Source of the DNA: Caldilineaceae bacterium bin34
GTDB taxonomy: Bacteria; Chloroflexota; Anaerolineae; Caldilineales; Caldilineaceae
Assembly: GCA_002238555.1 (NCBI GenBank)
Contig: MPMO01000048.1
Location: 1-37,978 of the forward strand
DNA length: 37,978 bases
Direction of reading: 5' to 3'
Shown: one piece after another, positions 26,396-34,353 of the stretch
Layout of the letters: each line of letters starts with the position of its first letter
Position numbering within the stretch: position 1 is the stretch's first letter
Translations under genes and position numbers: made by a program
Notes under the pieces: generated by a model
Seen by the model: the letters and a program-made list of their open reading frames with translations, nothing else
The model's database searches: none
Told to the model about the DNA's origin: nothing

Positions 26396-27220
26396 ATGCA
26401 ACCCAACCGCGCTCAGGCCACCCGCCTGCACATCTCCCTGCTCGCGGGCTCCCTGTTGATGGTGGCGCCCTTCCTGTGGATGATTTCCGCGTCGCTGCAG
26501 ACGCTTGCGGAAGTTGAGGCCTTTCCGCCCGTGTGGATCCCCGGGGTGCCGCAATGGCAAAACTACATCACTTCCCTTGTGGAATACCAGACCGCGCGCG
26601 CGCTGGTCAACAGCACTGTCGTGACCTTGGTGTCCGTCGCCGGACAACTCCTGATCTGTTCACTCAGTGCCTATGCCTTCTCCCGCCTGCGTTTCCGCGG
26701 TCGGGATCAATTCTTCCTGCTGTACCTGGCCACGATGATGATCCCGCACTACGTGACCATCATTCCCCTGTACACCCTGGTGTGGTCCGCCGGCCTGATC
26801 GACACCTATGCGGCGCTGATTGTGCCCGGTTTGTTTTCGCCCTTCGGCACCTTCCTGCTGCGGCAATTCTTCAACCAAATCCCCATTAGTCTGGATGAGG
26901 CCACGCTGATCGATGGCGGCAGCCACTGGCAGATCTTCTGGTACGTCATCCTGCCGCTGGCCCGGCCGGGCCTGGGTGCCCTGGGCATCTTCAGCTTCCT
27001 GGGCATCTGGAACACCTTGTTCTGGCCGGTGCTGGTCATCAATTCCAAGGAACTGTTCACTCTGCCATTGGCACTGGCCATGGCCCAGGGACAGTTCGTC
27101 AGTTTGATCAACGTGCAGATGGCCGGTGCCGTCATTGCCTGCGTACCCGTCATCGTGATGTTCCTGCTGCTGCAGCGCCAATTCATCGAGAGTCTGGCAC
27201 TGAGCGGCATGAAGGGGTGA
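26396..27220 (+). CDS. CUT1 sugar ABC transporter permease, MalG/UgpE type
   Basis: The 274-residue protein has six predicted membrane helices and the coupling motif ISLDEATLIDGGSHWQIFWYV followed by LPLARPG. The ending FIESLALSGMKG is typical of MalG-like permeases. GGAG lies 10 bases before the ATG at 26396. It follows the first permease after 67 bases and ends the second sugar-import operon, converging on the LiaF-like gene. Confidence 0.92.
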   Translation: MQPNRAQATRLHISLLAGSLLMVAPFLWMISASLQTLAEVEAFPPVWIPGVPQWQNYITSLVEYQTARALVNSTVVTLVSVAGQLLICSLSAYAFSRLRFRGRDQFFLLYLATMMIPHYVTIIPLYTLVWSAGLIDTYAALIVPGLFSPFGTFLLRQFFNQIPISLDEATLIDGGSHWQIFWYVILPLARPGLGALGIFSFLGIWNTLFWPVLVINSKELFTLPLALAMAQGQFVSLINVQMAGAVIACVPVIVMFLLLQRQFIESLALSGMKG

Positions 27221-27364
27221 CGCGACCGTATCCTCGCCCGTTGGGAGCCGGCCCGGAAGCGAAGGGCTGGGCGGGTTCGCCACCACGGTCCGGGCCAAAC
27301 GGAATCCTGCCCCGGCGCCGCTGGCACATCCCAATCCTTCGGCAGGCTACCCGTCACGCGACGG

Positions 27365-27721
27365 TCACGAAGCCGCCTCGTCTTCCGATGCCACCCACCG
27401 GCCATGCAGGATCTCGAAGGAGCCGAAGAGAGTCAGGCCCGAGACGACCACGCGCCGCGCCTTGGGGCCGTCGCCGTGGTTCTGGCCTTCGACCGACCCC
27501 AACAAGGTCAGCCCCGACCAGTTGACATCCCAGGCCTGGGGCACCCGCAGCACCGTGGAACCGAAAACCGTGAAGACTTCGAGCAGGACCTCTTCCCCCT
27601 GCATCGTCGACTGGGTCAGGTCAATCTCGGCGGAGCCAAAGACGGTCACCGCGTTGCCGCCGTCAAACGACCGCGTGCGCTCCTTGTGCTCGGTCGAGCC
27701 GAAAATGGTGAAGAATTTCAT
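27365..27721 (-). CDS. small LiaF-like / DUF1707-associated protein with repeated FGS motifs
   Basis: The 118-residue protein is a string of five beta-strand repeats with the core (T/S)-x-F-G-S: FTIFGSTEH, VTVFGSAEIDL, FTVFGSTVLRVP, LTLLGSVEG and LTLFGSFEI. This is the pattern of the C-terminal domain of LiaF ('cell-wall-active antibiotics response') and related proteins, which form a small right-handed beta structure. It has no membrane segment. In Firmicutes LiaF restrains the LiaRS envelope-stress system; there is no LiaR or LiaS here, so that role is not implied. It is divergent from the SPFH gene, which also acts at the membrane. Confidence 0.75.
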   Translation of the reverse strand: MKFFTIFGSTEHKERTRSFDGGNAVTVFGSAEIDLTQSTMQGEEVLLEVFTVFGSTVLRVPQAWDVNWSGLTLLGSVEGQNHGDGPKARRVVVSGLTLFGSFEILHGRWVASEDEAAS

Positions 27722-27976
27722 GTCAGTTCCGTTGATGGAAAGCGGGTTTGCGCAACCTGCCCCGTTGCGCCGGGCCCGGCGACCTCCGCCACCCGGCAGT
27801 CGGTCAGGACTCTATCCCCATTAACGCAACACCCCGCCTTTGAGTTGCAGATCCCGCGGTCCGGCGGCGGATTTTTGGGTGACCCTATAGGGTACCCGGC
27901 CAACCTGCCTGTTAGAATTCGCGGATCGGCCCGGAGACCGTCTTTCTCCGCTTAGCCAACCGGCAGGACACAAGCA
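27722..27976. promoter_or_regulatory. divergent control region of the LiaF-like (-) and SPFH (+) genes
   Basis: No gene fits. A perfect 12-bp palindrome ACCCTATAGGGT lies at 27882-27893 and includes a TATAGG that could be a -10 element. AGGA at 27965-27968 is the likely ribosome site of the SPFH gene. Confidence 0.4.
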
Positions 27977-29143
27977 ATGGCACGCATGGACATTCCCTCC
28001 CCGCCCAGGGGCACCCGCAGGGCCGGCACCTATCTGCTGGCACTGGTCGTCGTCGGACTGGTGGTTTGGCTTCTGGGTTCGCGCTTCTACTACGTCCTGA
28101 ACCGGGTGGAGGAACAGGAAGTCGGTGTCAAGTTCCGCGGCGGCCGCATCGTCGAGGTGGTCGGACCCGGGGTCTACTCCGATATCGGTCTCTTCGTGGA
28201 ACTGAAGCGGGTCTCGTCATCGGCCGTGCCGTTCCTGATAGCCGACCCGGAGATCATCACCATCGACAAGCAGCGGATTGGCCTGGCCGCGGCCGGCGAT
28301 ATCTTCCGTCCGCGCCTGGAGAACGCCGGCCAGCTGCAAACTCTCTGGGCCCAGTACAACACGCTCTACCTCAACGACGAGGCGGCCCGGGCCCACATCG
28401 AACAGCGTGCGCAACAGGCCATGAAGGTCTGCGTCGGCGATCGCACCTTCGACGATGCGGTCATCGGCACCGCACGCGATGACCTGCGGGCCTGCATCGA
28501 CACTGAAATCAACAAGCTGGCACAAAACGTCGGCTTGGTCGTTGAGAACGTGGCCGTGCCGGAAGTGATCATTGCAGCGGAAGCCCAGGCGCGCCTCGAC
28601 GAAATTGTCCAGAGCCGCCTGCAGACGGAGAAGGCCGCCCAGGACGAGCTGCGAGCCAAGGCCCAGGCGGCGGCCGAACAGGCTCTGCAGGAAGGACAGA
28701 TTCGGGTCGAACAGAGCCGGCTCCAGGAAGAGACCCGGCAAAAGGTCCTCCTGGCTCAACTGGACGAGGCGCGGCTGGCGGCCCAGCAGAAGGTCATTCA
28801 GGCCGAACGGGCCAACGAACTGGCCCGGGTCGAGGCCAATCGCGCGGTGATCGAGGCTCAGAAGTCCAACGACCTGCTGTCAGCCCAACTGGACCTGGAA
28901 GTCCAGACCGTGCGGGCCCTGGCCGCCGCCGAGCAGGCGCGGGCGACGACCGCGGTCGAAGCGGTGATGGGCGTGCTCTACACCGCCAACCCGGGGCTGC
29001 TTAACTTCCACATTGCCCGCGAGAACGCGAACGCCCTGGCCAATACGGAAAAGCTGCTGATCACGCCGGAAGGCACCACGCCCACCTTGGTGATCCCCGG
29101 CGAGCAGATCCAGCCCGTGGCGGACGTCACGCCAGCGCAGTAG
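27977..29143 (+). CDS. SPFH/band 7 (stomatin-prohibitin) membrane-anchored protein
   Basis: The 388-residue protein has one N-terminal membrane helix (about 18-38), an SPFH domain (about 45-215, with EEQEVGVKFRGGRIVEVVGPGVY near its start) and a long Ala/Glu/Gln-rich coiled coil (about 215-330, with QARLDEIVQSRLQTEKAAQDEL). Such proteins oligomerise at membrane microdomains and act as scaffolds or influence membrane proteases. The cysteine pair near CVGDRTFDDAVIGTARDDLRAC is notable but its role is unclear. The start is the first ATG, with AGGA 8 bases upstream. A strong terminator follows. Confidence 0.88.
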   Translation: MARMDIPSPPRGTRRAGTYLLALVVVGLVVWLLGSRFYYVLNRVEEQEVGVKFRGGRIVEVVGPGVYSDIGLFVELKRVSSSAVPFLIADPEIITIDKQRIGLAAAGDIFRPRLENAGQLQTLWAQYNTLYLNDEAARAHIEQRAQQAMKVCVGDRTFDDAVIGTARDDLRACIDTEINKLAQNVGLVVENVAVPEVIIAAEAQARLDEIVQSRLQTEKAAQDELRAKAQAAAEQALQEGQIRVEQSRLQEETRQKVLLAQLDEARLAAQQKVIQAERANELARVEANRAVIEAQKSNDLLSAQLDLEVQTVRALAAAEQARATTAVEAVMGVLYTANPGLLNFHIARENANALANTEKLLITPEGTTPTLVIPGEQIQPVADVTPAQ

Positions 29144-29182
29144 AGCCGTCGTCCATGGCCGGGTTCCCGGACCGGACGATGC

Positions 29183-29219
29183 AAAGGGGGCGGATCCTGG
29201 GGATCCGCCCCCTTTTTTG
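29183..29219 (+). terminator. strong intrinsic terminator after the SPFH gene
   Basis: GGGGGCGGATCC, TGG, GGATCCGCCCCC forms a 12-bp perfect stem with a 3-base loop (29186-29212), extended by AAA/TTT pairs and followed by a run of six T. It lies 40 bases after the SPFH stop. Confidence 0.92.
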
Positions 29220-29313
29220 TTGCCGAAATGCATTCCGCAGACCTGTGCCACAATGCTGCCGGTGCCGAACCCGGCGCACACCTTCCCGCAACTGAATCGA
29301 GGGGCTTGTCGTC

Positions 29314-30432
29314 ATGGCACGTTTGAGGGCAGCGGTCATCGGCCTTGGCCGCATGGGCAACACGTTCGACGACGAGATCCGCTACGAGGTGGCCCGGGGC
29401 GGGGTCTTCTTTCTCCCCTACTGCCACGGCCCCAGCTACGCGGCCTCCCACCAGACCGACCTGGTCGCCGGCGCCGATCCCCATGAGGGGCAGCGCGCGG
29501 AGTTCGGATCGCGGTTCGGGTTGGCCGACAGCCATCTGTATGCCGACCACCGCGACATGCTGGCCGCCGAACGGCTCGACATTGTCAGCGTTTGCACCTC
29601 GGCCCGCTACCGGGCGCAAATTGTCCGGGATTGCGCCGAGGCCGGTGTCAAGGCCATCTGGGCGGAGAAGCCCATCGCCTTCACGCTGGAGGAGGCGGAT
29701 GCCATGGTGCAGAGCTGTGCCGACCATGGTGTGGTGATGGCGGTGAACTGTTCCCGGCGCTGGCATCCGCTCTTCCACGAAGCCCACAAACTGATGAAGG
29801 CCGGCGACTTGGGCGAGATGCTGCAGGTGACCGGCTACGGAACCTGTCCGTTGTCGTCCAACGGCAGCCACCTGATCGACACCATGTGCTTCCTGGCGGA
29901 CAGCCGGGTGGACTGGCTGTTCGGCGAACTCAACGATACGGATGCCGCCACCGCCGATGAAGATCTGCAGGGCAATGCCTACCTGGCCTTCGCCAACGGC
30001 CTGCGCGGCTACATGCGCGGCATGAACTGCGGCGCGGCCAGCTGGGACTTCGAGGCCATCGGCACCGAGGGCCGGGTCCGCTCCTCCACCCACGGGCTGG
30101 ACTTCGAGCTGTACCGTCTGGTACCCGGCGGGATCCGTGGAGCGGGGTTGCCGGTCAAGTACCCCTACCCGTGGCCGGTCAGCATCGAAGGCATGGGGGA
30201 AATTATCATTTCCGATCTGATTCACTGCATTGAGACCGGCGACAGCCCGCGCTGTTCGGGCGATGATGCGCGCCACGCCCTGGAGGTTGCGTTCGGCATC
30301 CATGCCTCCCATCGCTCCGGCGGCCGGCGGATCGATCTTCCCCTGGACAAGCGCAGCCAGCGCATCCTGGCCTCGGAATCGGTGCATGACCACACGCCGG
30401 CCCGTTTCCGGCGCAAGGCCGTGTTGCCATAA
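29314..30432 (+). CDS. Gfo/Idh/MocA-family NAD(P)-dependent oxidoreductase
   Basis: The 372-residue protein has an N-terminal Rossmann domain, AAVIGLGRMGNTFDD with GLGRMG at 10-15, and the family motif AEKPIAFTLEEAD with Glu118-Lys119-Pro120. The C-terminal alpha/beta substrate domain includes GSHLIDTMCFL. Members oxidise or reduce sugars, inositols or related polyols. GAGGGG lies 9 bases before the ATG at 29314. The substrate is not known. The following 605-residue protein lies on the same strand 140 bases away, so the two may act on one glycan-derived compound. Confidence 0.9.
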   Translation: MARLRAAVIGLGRMGNTFDDEIRYEVARGGVFFLPYCHGPSYAASHQTDLVAGADPHEGQRAEFGSRFGLADSHLYADHRDMLAAERLDIVSVCTSARYRAQIVRDCAEAGVKAIWAEKPIAFTLEEADAMVQSCADHGVVMAVNCSRRWHPLFHEAHKLMKAGDLGEMLQVTGYGTCPLSSNGSHLIDTMCFLADSRVDWLFGELNDTDAATADEDLQGNAYLAFANGLRGYMRGMNCGAASWDFEAIGTEGRVRSSTHGLDFELYRLVPGGIRGAGLPVKYPYPWPVSIEGMGEIIISDLIHCIETGDSPRCSGDDARHALEVAFGIHASHRSGGRRIDLPLDKRSQRILASESVHDHTPARFRRKAVLP

Positions 30433-30509
30433 GCCAGCCGCTGACCCGTCCCTGCCGTACATCCCGGTGCAGGCCCTTGGGGATGGGTCCGGGCGCAGCC
30501 ATCCGACCC

Positions 30510-30546
30510 AGGGCCCAATCTCCGTCGATTGGCCCTACTCCCTTTT
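30510..30546 (+). terminator. possible terminator hairpin between the oxidoreductase and the 605-residue gene
   Basis: AGGGCCCAAT, eight bases, ATTGGCCCT pairs over nine positions with one bulged C and is followed by ACTCCCTTTTGAT. The T-run is short and offset, so termination would be partial at best. Confidence 0.4.
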
Positions 30547-30572
30547 GATATTCCAACAACCAGGAACCCGCC

Positions 30573-32390
30573 ATGCACATCGCGGCTACCCGGACAGCAC
30601 CCATTCCGGACTGGGCCCTGCGCCAGCGCCATCTGATCTCCGTCATGAACGAGACCGCGCGCATGTACCAGGCACGCTACACGCGCGCCGACGGCACCTT
30701 CGTCTGGCGCGATCGATGGCCGGGCATGGACGGCTCGGACGATGGGTACGAGAGCTATCACAACTGGCCCCTGTTCTACGCCTTGGGCGGGGCGGCGGAT
30801 CTGCATGAGCGAAGCCGCATGCTGTGGGATGCCGTGACCCGGCAGTTCACGGCCTACGGCCAAATCCACCGCGAATTCGACGGCTACTACGACTGGATGC
30901 ACCACGGGGAGTCGTCCATCTACTTCTACTACTTCGGCCTGGCGGATCCGCAGCGACAGCCGGACCGGGCCCGGGCCCTGCGCTTCGCGCACATGTACAC
31001 GGGCGAGGATCCGGAGGCCCGGAACTGGGATCCCGAACTCCGGCAGATGCGCTCCCCCATCAACGGCAGCCGCGGCCCCCGGTTCGAAAACTCGGTCGAG
31101 GACTGGGAAACCCATCGCTGGGTCCTGTCCGCCTATCCGCTGCCGTACGAGGACCTGGATGTGCCAAGCCGGCAGGAGGCCTGGCACGGCGGCGAGATGG
31201 TGGAGAAGGCGGACTGGTGCGACGACGACGCCTTTGCGGTCATCCTGGATGCCCTGAATCGGCGCATGATGCGCGGCGACGTACCGCTCAACCTGACCGC
31301 CACCAGCCTGGTGACCCATGCCTATGCGCTGACCGGGGACGACAAATACCGGACCTGGGTCCTGGACTATCTGGAATCCTGGGCGGACCGTATCCGGCAC
31401 AACGATGGCATCTGCCCTGACAATGTCGGCTCCTCCGGTGCCGTCGGCGAGTGCATGGACGGCAAGTGGTGGGGCGGCTACTACGGCTGGTCGTGGCCGC
31501 ACGGTTTCCCCACGATCATCGAACCCCTGACCGTGGCGGCCATGAATGCGGTCCTGCTAACCGGCGACATGGGCTACCTGGACATTCCGCGCGGCCAGCT
31601 GGACTTCGTGCAGTCGCAGGGCCGGGAGGACAACGGTCGGTGGCTGGTGCCCCACCGCCGCACCGATTCGGGCTGGCAGTCGTTTCGGCCGTTCCGGCCC
31701 CAGCACCTGCTCCAGCTCTACTTCATGTCCTTTGCCGAGGAAGACCTGGCCCGCCTCGAGCGCGTGCCGGAGATGAGCAGCGAATGGAGCCGGTTGGCAC
31801 CGGGCCGCGGCAAGGGCGATGATCAGCATGCCGGCCCCTGGTTCCTCTACCTGCAAGACAAGCTGCCGAATTACCCGTCATTGATTCTGGAAAACCAGTA
31901 CAGCGAGGTCCTTCGCCGCATGGATCTAATTCGCAGCGACGACGGGGATCCGGAGACCTGGGACGTCCACCACTGGCAGAACCGCAATCCGGTCCACACC
32001 GAAAGCCTGCTGCAACTGACCTGCGGGGGGCCGCAAGTCGTGTACCACGGGGGACTCCTGCACACCCGGCTCAGGTACTACGACGCGACGGAACGGCGGC
32101 CGGGACTGCCCCGGGACACGGCGGCCCTGGTAACCGCGCTGGACGCCGACACGGTCTCGGCCAGCCTGGTAAACACCCACCCCGGGGAAGGTCGCTCCCT
32201 GCTGATCCAGGGCGGCGCGTTCGGAGAACATCGCATCACGGCCATGCAGGCGGACGGAAACCGGGAGGACATGCAGGAAGCCGGTTCAGCTCGATGGGTG
32301 CGCGTGGACCTGCCGGCCGGCCGCTCGGTGGACCTGACCGTACATCTCGACCGGTATGCCTTCCGACCTTCCTACGCACAGCCGTTCTGA
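30573..32390 (+). CDS. 605-residue protein of unknown function, possible alpha/alpha-barrel glycan enzyme
   Basis: I do not recognise a named family. The protein lacks a signal peptide or membrane segment. The first two thirds are helix-rich with many aromatic and acidic residues (DGYESYHNWPLFYALGG, REFDGYYDWMHHGESS, VGECMDGKWWGGYYGWSWPHGFP), as in six-hairpin glycosidases and polysaccharide lyases; the last 100 residues look like a small beta domain. AGGA lies 8 bases before the ATG. Its place after a sugar-type oxidoreductase and beside the glycan genes suggests a carbohydrate-active enzyme, but this is inference. Confidence 0.8.
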   Translation: MHIAATRTAPIPDWALRQRHLISVMNETARMYQARYTRADGTFVWRDRWPGMDGSDDGYESYHNWPLFYALGGAADLHERSRMLWDAVTRQFTAYGQIHREFDGYYDWMHHGESSIYFYYFGLADPQRQPDRARALRFAHMYTGEDPEARNWDPELRQMRSPINGSRGPRFENSVEDWETHRWVLSAYPLPYEDLDVPSRQEAWHGGEMVEKADWCDDDAFAVILDALNRRMMRGDVPLNLTATSLVTHAYALTGDDKYRTWVLDYLESWADRIRHNDGICPDNVGSSGAVGECMDGKWWGGYYGWSWPHGFPTIIEPLTVAAMNAVLLTGDMGYLDIPRGQLDFVQSQGREDNGRWLVPHRRTDSGWQSFRPFRPQHLLQLYFMSFAEEDLARLERVPEMSSEWSRLAPGRGKGDDQHAGPWFLYLQDKLPNYPSLILENQYSEVLRRMDLIRSDDGDPETWDVHHWQNRNPVHTESLLQLTCGGPQVVYHGGLLHTRLRYYDATERRPGLPRDTAALVTALDADTVSASLVNTHPGEGRSLLIQGGAFGEHRITAMQADGNREDMQEAGSARWVRVDLPAGRSVDLTVHLDRYAFRPSYAQPF

Positions 32391-32570
32391 TGCCCGTGTT
32401 GCCCTGTAGACAGGCATGCGGACGGCACGGCACCGGCCGGAGCATTCATAAGGTCGGCAAGCAGGGCTCTGGACTGTTCCCGGTTTCCAAGACTCGGGTT
32501 CCAATACCCCACCATTGACCTTTCAGCGCGTGGAACGTTTGGTGAAAGCCACCGTCACCGGGAAGCCAAC

Positions 32571-32616
32571 CTGACATGACATGCGGCATCATGTACACTG
32601 GCTGGGTAAGACCCAG
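32571..32616 (+). promoter_or_regulatory. promoter and candidate autoregulatory operator of the toxin-antitoxin pair
   Basis: CTGACA at 32571-32576, a 17-base spacer and TACACT at 32594-32599 form a good sigma-70 type promoter. A perfect inverted repeat CTGGGT-AAG-ACCCAG lies at 32602-32616, over the expected start site and 15 bases before the antitoxin ATG. RHH antitoxins usually repress their own operon by binding such a site. Confidence 0.6.
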
Positions 32617-32631
32617 TAACAACCAGTATTC

Positions 32632-32889
32632 ATGGCACGCACAACCAAGACAATTACGTTCTCCCTGCCGCCTGAATTGGTGGAACGGGTAAACAATGTG
32701 GTAGCACAGCAGGGCAGCTCCAGAAGCGAGTTTTTGCGCATGGCAGTGGTCCGCTACATCGAAGAGCAGGAGTGGAGACAGCTTCTCCAATACGGAGAGC
32801 GGAAGGCAAGGGAGGAAGGCATCGGCCCCGAGGATGTGGCCCGCCTCGTGGAAGAGTACCGATCCGAGACCAACTTGGCCCGGACATGA
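32632..32889 (+). CDS. ribbon-helix-helix (CopG-type) antitoxin
   Basis: The 85-residue protein has an N-terminal RHH domain: the strand TKTITFSLPPELVERVNNVV and the helix SSRSEFLRMAVVRYIEEQE. A C-terminal part (YGERKAREEGIGPEDVARLVEEYR) is typical of antitoxins paired with PIN toxins. It would form dimers that bind the operator just upstream and neutralise the toxin. The gene overlaps the toxin start by 4 bases (ATGA). Confidence 0.88.
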   Translation: MARTTKTITFSLPPELVERVNNVVAQQGSSRSEFLRMAVVRYIEEQEWRQLLQYGERKAREEGIGPEDVARLVEEYRSETNLART

Positions 32890-33296
32890 GGGTTGTCCTG
32901 GACACGAACGTCATCATCTCTGGATTGAACTTCCTAGGCAACGAACGCATGGTACTCGACCTGGCTCGCAGGTCACGGTTTGAACTATACCTTTCCGTGT
33001 TCATATTGGGTGAGGTGGCCGAAGTACTTGAACGCAAGTTCAATTGGCCCGATGATCGTTCGTCGATGGCTCTTGAAGCTCTGCAGCAGACCGCCACCGT
33101 AATCGAACCCCGCCGGCATCCGGCCGTGATCAAGCCCGACCATGCCGACAACCGAATCCTGGCGTGTGCGGTGCAAGCTTCCGCCGACTACTTGATCACC
33201 GGTGATCGGCGGCACCTGTTGCCCCTTAAGGAGCACCGCGGCACAAGGATCGTCAACGCCCCACAGTTCCTAACCGTGCTGGCGGGGCATGCATAA
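32886..33296 (+). CDS. PIN-domain toxin (VapC-like ribonuclease, COG1569 type)
   Basis: The 136-residue protein has the PIN acidic active site: Asp6 in VVLDTNVIISG, Glu43 in LGEVAEVL, Asp85 and Asp88 in KPDHADNRILACA, and Asp107 in ITGDRRHLL. PIN toxins are Mg-dependent ribonucleases that cut tRNA or rRNA. All acidic residues are intact. The start at 32886 overlaps the antitoxin stop (ATGA), a common coupling in type II modules; the longer upstream frame overlaps the antitoxin and is rejected. Confidence 0.88.
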   Translation: MRVVLDTNVIISGLNFLGNERMVLDLARRSRFELYLSVFILGEVAEVLERKFNWPDDRSSMALEALQQTATVIEPRRHPAVIKPDHADNRILACAVQASADYLITGDRRHLLPLKEHRGTRIVNAPQFLTVLAGHA

Positions 33297-33311
33297 GCCA
33301 TCTGTTTCCTG

Positions 33312-33330
33312 AGGATGCCTGTGGCATCCT
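33312..33330 (+). other. perfect 8-bp hairpin upstream of the MobA-like gene
   Basis: AGGATGCC, TGT, GGCATCCT. It lies 16 bases after the toxin stop and 8 bases before the next ATG, without a T-run. It may hinder ribosome access or end transcripts of the toxin-antitoxin pair weakly. Confidence 0.4.
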
Positions 33331-33337
33331 ACGGGGC

Positions 33338-34000
33338 ATGACAGGATCCGCCGCCTCGCCAACCGGAACCTGTGGCTTCGTGGTCTTGGCCGCCGGTGGC
33401 GGAAGTCGCTTCGGTGGGGCCAAGCAGGTCGCGGTTCTTGGCGGCCGCGCCTTGTTGGAACACGTCATCGCCCTTGCTGCGCAGGCCAGACGGCCGCCCT
33501 CACCCATTGTCGTGGTGACAGGTGCTCATCAGGCCGAGGTGGAACGGACAGTGGTTCCCCACCTTGGGAACCACGACGGCTTGAGCATGTGCCACAACCC
33601 GGATTGGTCGCTGGGCATGTCCACCAGCCTGCGGGCGGGCATCGATCATCTTGAAAGAACCGCATTGAATGTGGAAGCTGCACTGTTCATGTTGAGCGAC
33701 CAGCCCCTGGTTTCCCCCGACCTCCTATACGGTCTGCAACAACGGTGGCATCAAGGTTGGACGATGACGGCACCGGTGCACGAAGGAAAACTGCTGGGGG
33801 CTCCCGCTCTTTTCGGGCGAGTCTGGTGGTCCAGCATCAGGAGCTTGCAGGGAGATCAGGGAGCGCGGAGCATCCTTGAGACACACAGGAGCGAAGTTGG
33901 CGGGGTGGAAACGGATCCCGGACGGCTTGCCGATATTGATACCCGTCAGGATCTCCGGCGCCACGCAGGCACATTCCTCTCAACAGACTGTGTGCCCTGA
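33338..34000 (+). CDS. MobA-like NTP transferase (MocA/molybdenum cofactor cytidylyltransferase family)
   Basis: The 220-residue protein has the nucleotide-binding motif LAAGGGSRFGGAKQ (17-30), VVVTGAHQAEVE, the central SLGMSTSLRAG and the metal-binding SDQPLV. This matches the NTP_transf_3 group that contains MocA and MobA; relatives transfer CMP or GMP to molybdopterin or act on sugar phosphates. No other molybdenum cofactor gene is nearby. The ribosome site is weak and the real start could be a few codons later. It is followed by the DUF2905 gene. Confidence 0.85.
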   Translation: MTGSAASPTGTCGFVVLAAGGGSRFGGAKQVAVLGGRALLEHVIALAAQARRPPSPIVVVTGAHQAEVERTVVPHLGNHDGLSMCHNPDWSLGMSTSLRAGIDHLERTALNVEAALFMLSDQPLVSPDLLYGLQQRWHQGWTMTAPVHEGKLLGAPALFGRVWWSSIRSLQGDQGARSILETHRSEVGGVETDPGRLADIDTRQDLRRHAGTFLSTDCVP

Positions 34001-34101
34001 TGACGACGGCCGGTCGTCGCCACCGTGGCATCACCGCCCCGACATGGCTTTGCCCGCCCGCATGTGGCCACATGAACAGACAGGTTGGAGGTATAGCAAC
34101 C

Positions 34102-34341
34102 ATGCAGGAAGCTCTGCCAACGATGGGAAGGTTGTTGATTGGTCTGGGTGTCGTACTCATTTTCGCAGGCAGTTTGTTGCTGATACTGCCGCGCATTCCC
34201 ATCGACAACATCCCGGGCAACCTGCGTTGGAACCGTCCGGGCATGAGTGTCCACATTCCTCTGGGCACCATGGCGGCCGTTAGCATTGTGTTGACTGTAA
34301 TCCTGAACGCAGTTCTGTATTTGTTCAGGCGCTGGGGATGA
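34102..34341 (+). CDS. DUF2905 small membrane protein
   Basis: The 79-residue protein has two predicted membrane helices (about 10-29 and 50-70) with the family hairpin LPRIPIDNIPGNLRWNRPGMSVHIPL between them. DUF2905 proteins are short, two-helix, of unknown function, and common in thermophiles, Firmicutes and Chloroflexota. GGAGGT at 34087-34092 gives the start at 34102; ATGs at 34072 and further upstream are rejected. It ends 25 bases before the right end of the TnpB element. Confidence 0.88.
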   Translation: MQEALPTMGRLLIGLGVVLIFAGSLLLILPRIPIDNIPGNLRWNRPGMSVHIPLGTMAAVSIVLTVILNAVLYLFRRWG

Positions 34342-34353
34342 TGACTTTGGGGC

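Noticed and set aside
23788..26406. 872-codon open frame on the minus strand
   Set aside because: Antisense shadow of the binding-protein and permease genes; its translation is rich in Gln, His, Gly and Arg and has no domain pattern.
28978..30462. 494-codon minus-strand frame, and a similar one at 30222-31502
   Set aside because: Both are shadows of the Gfo/Idh/MocA gene and the 605-residue gene; neither has a recognisable fold or a good ribosome site.
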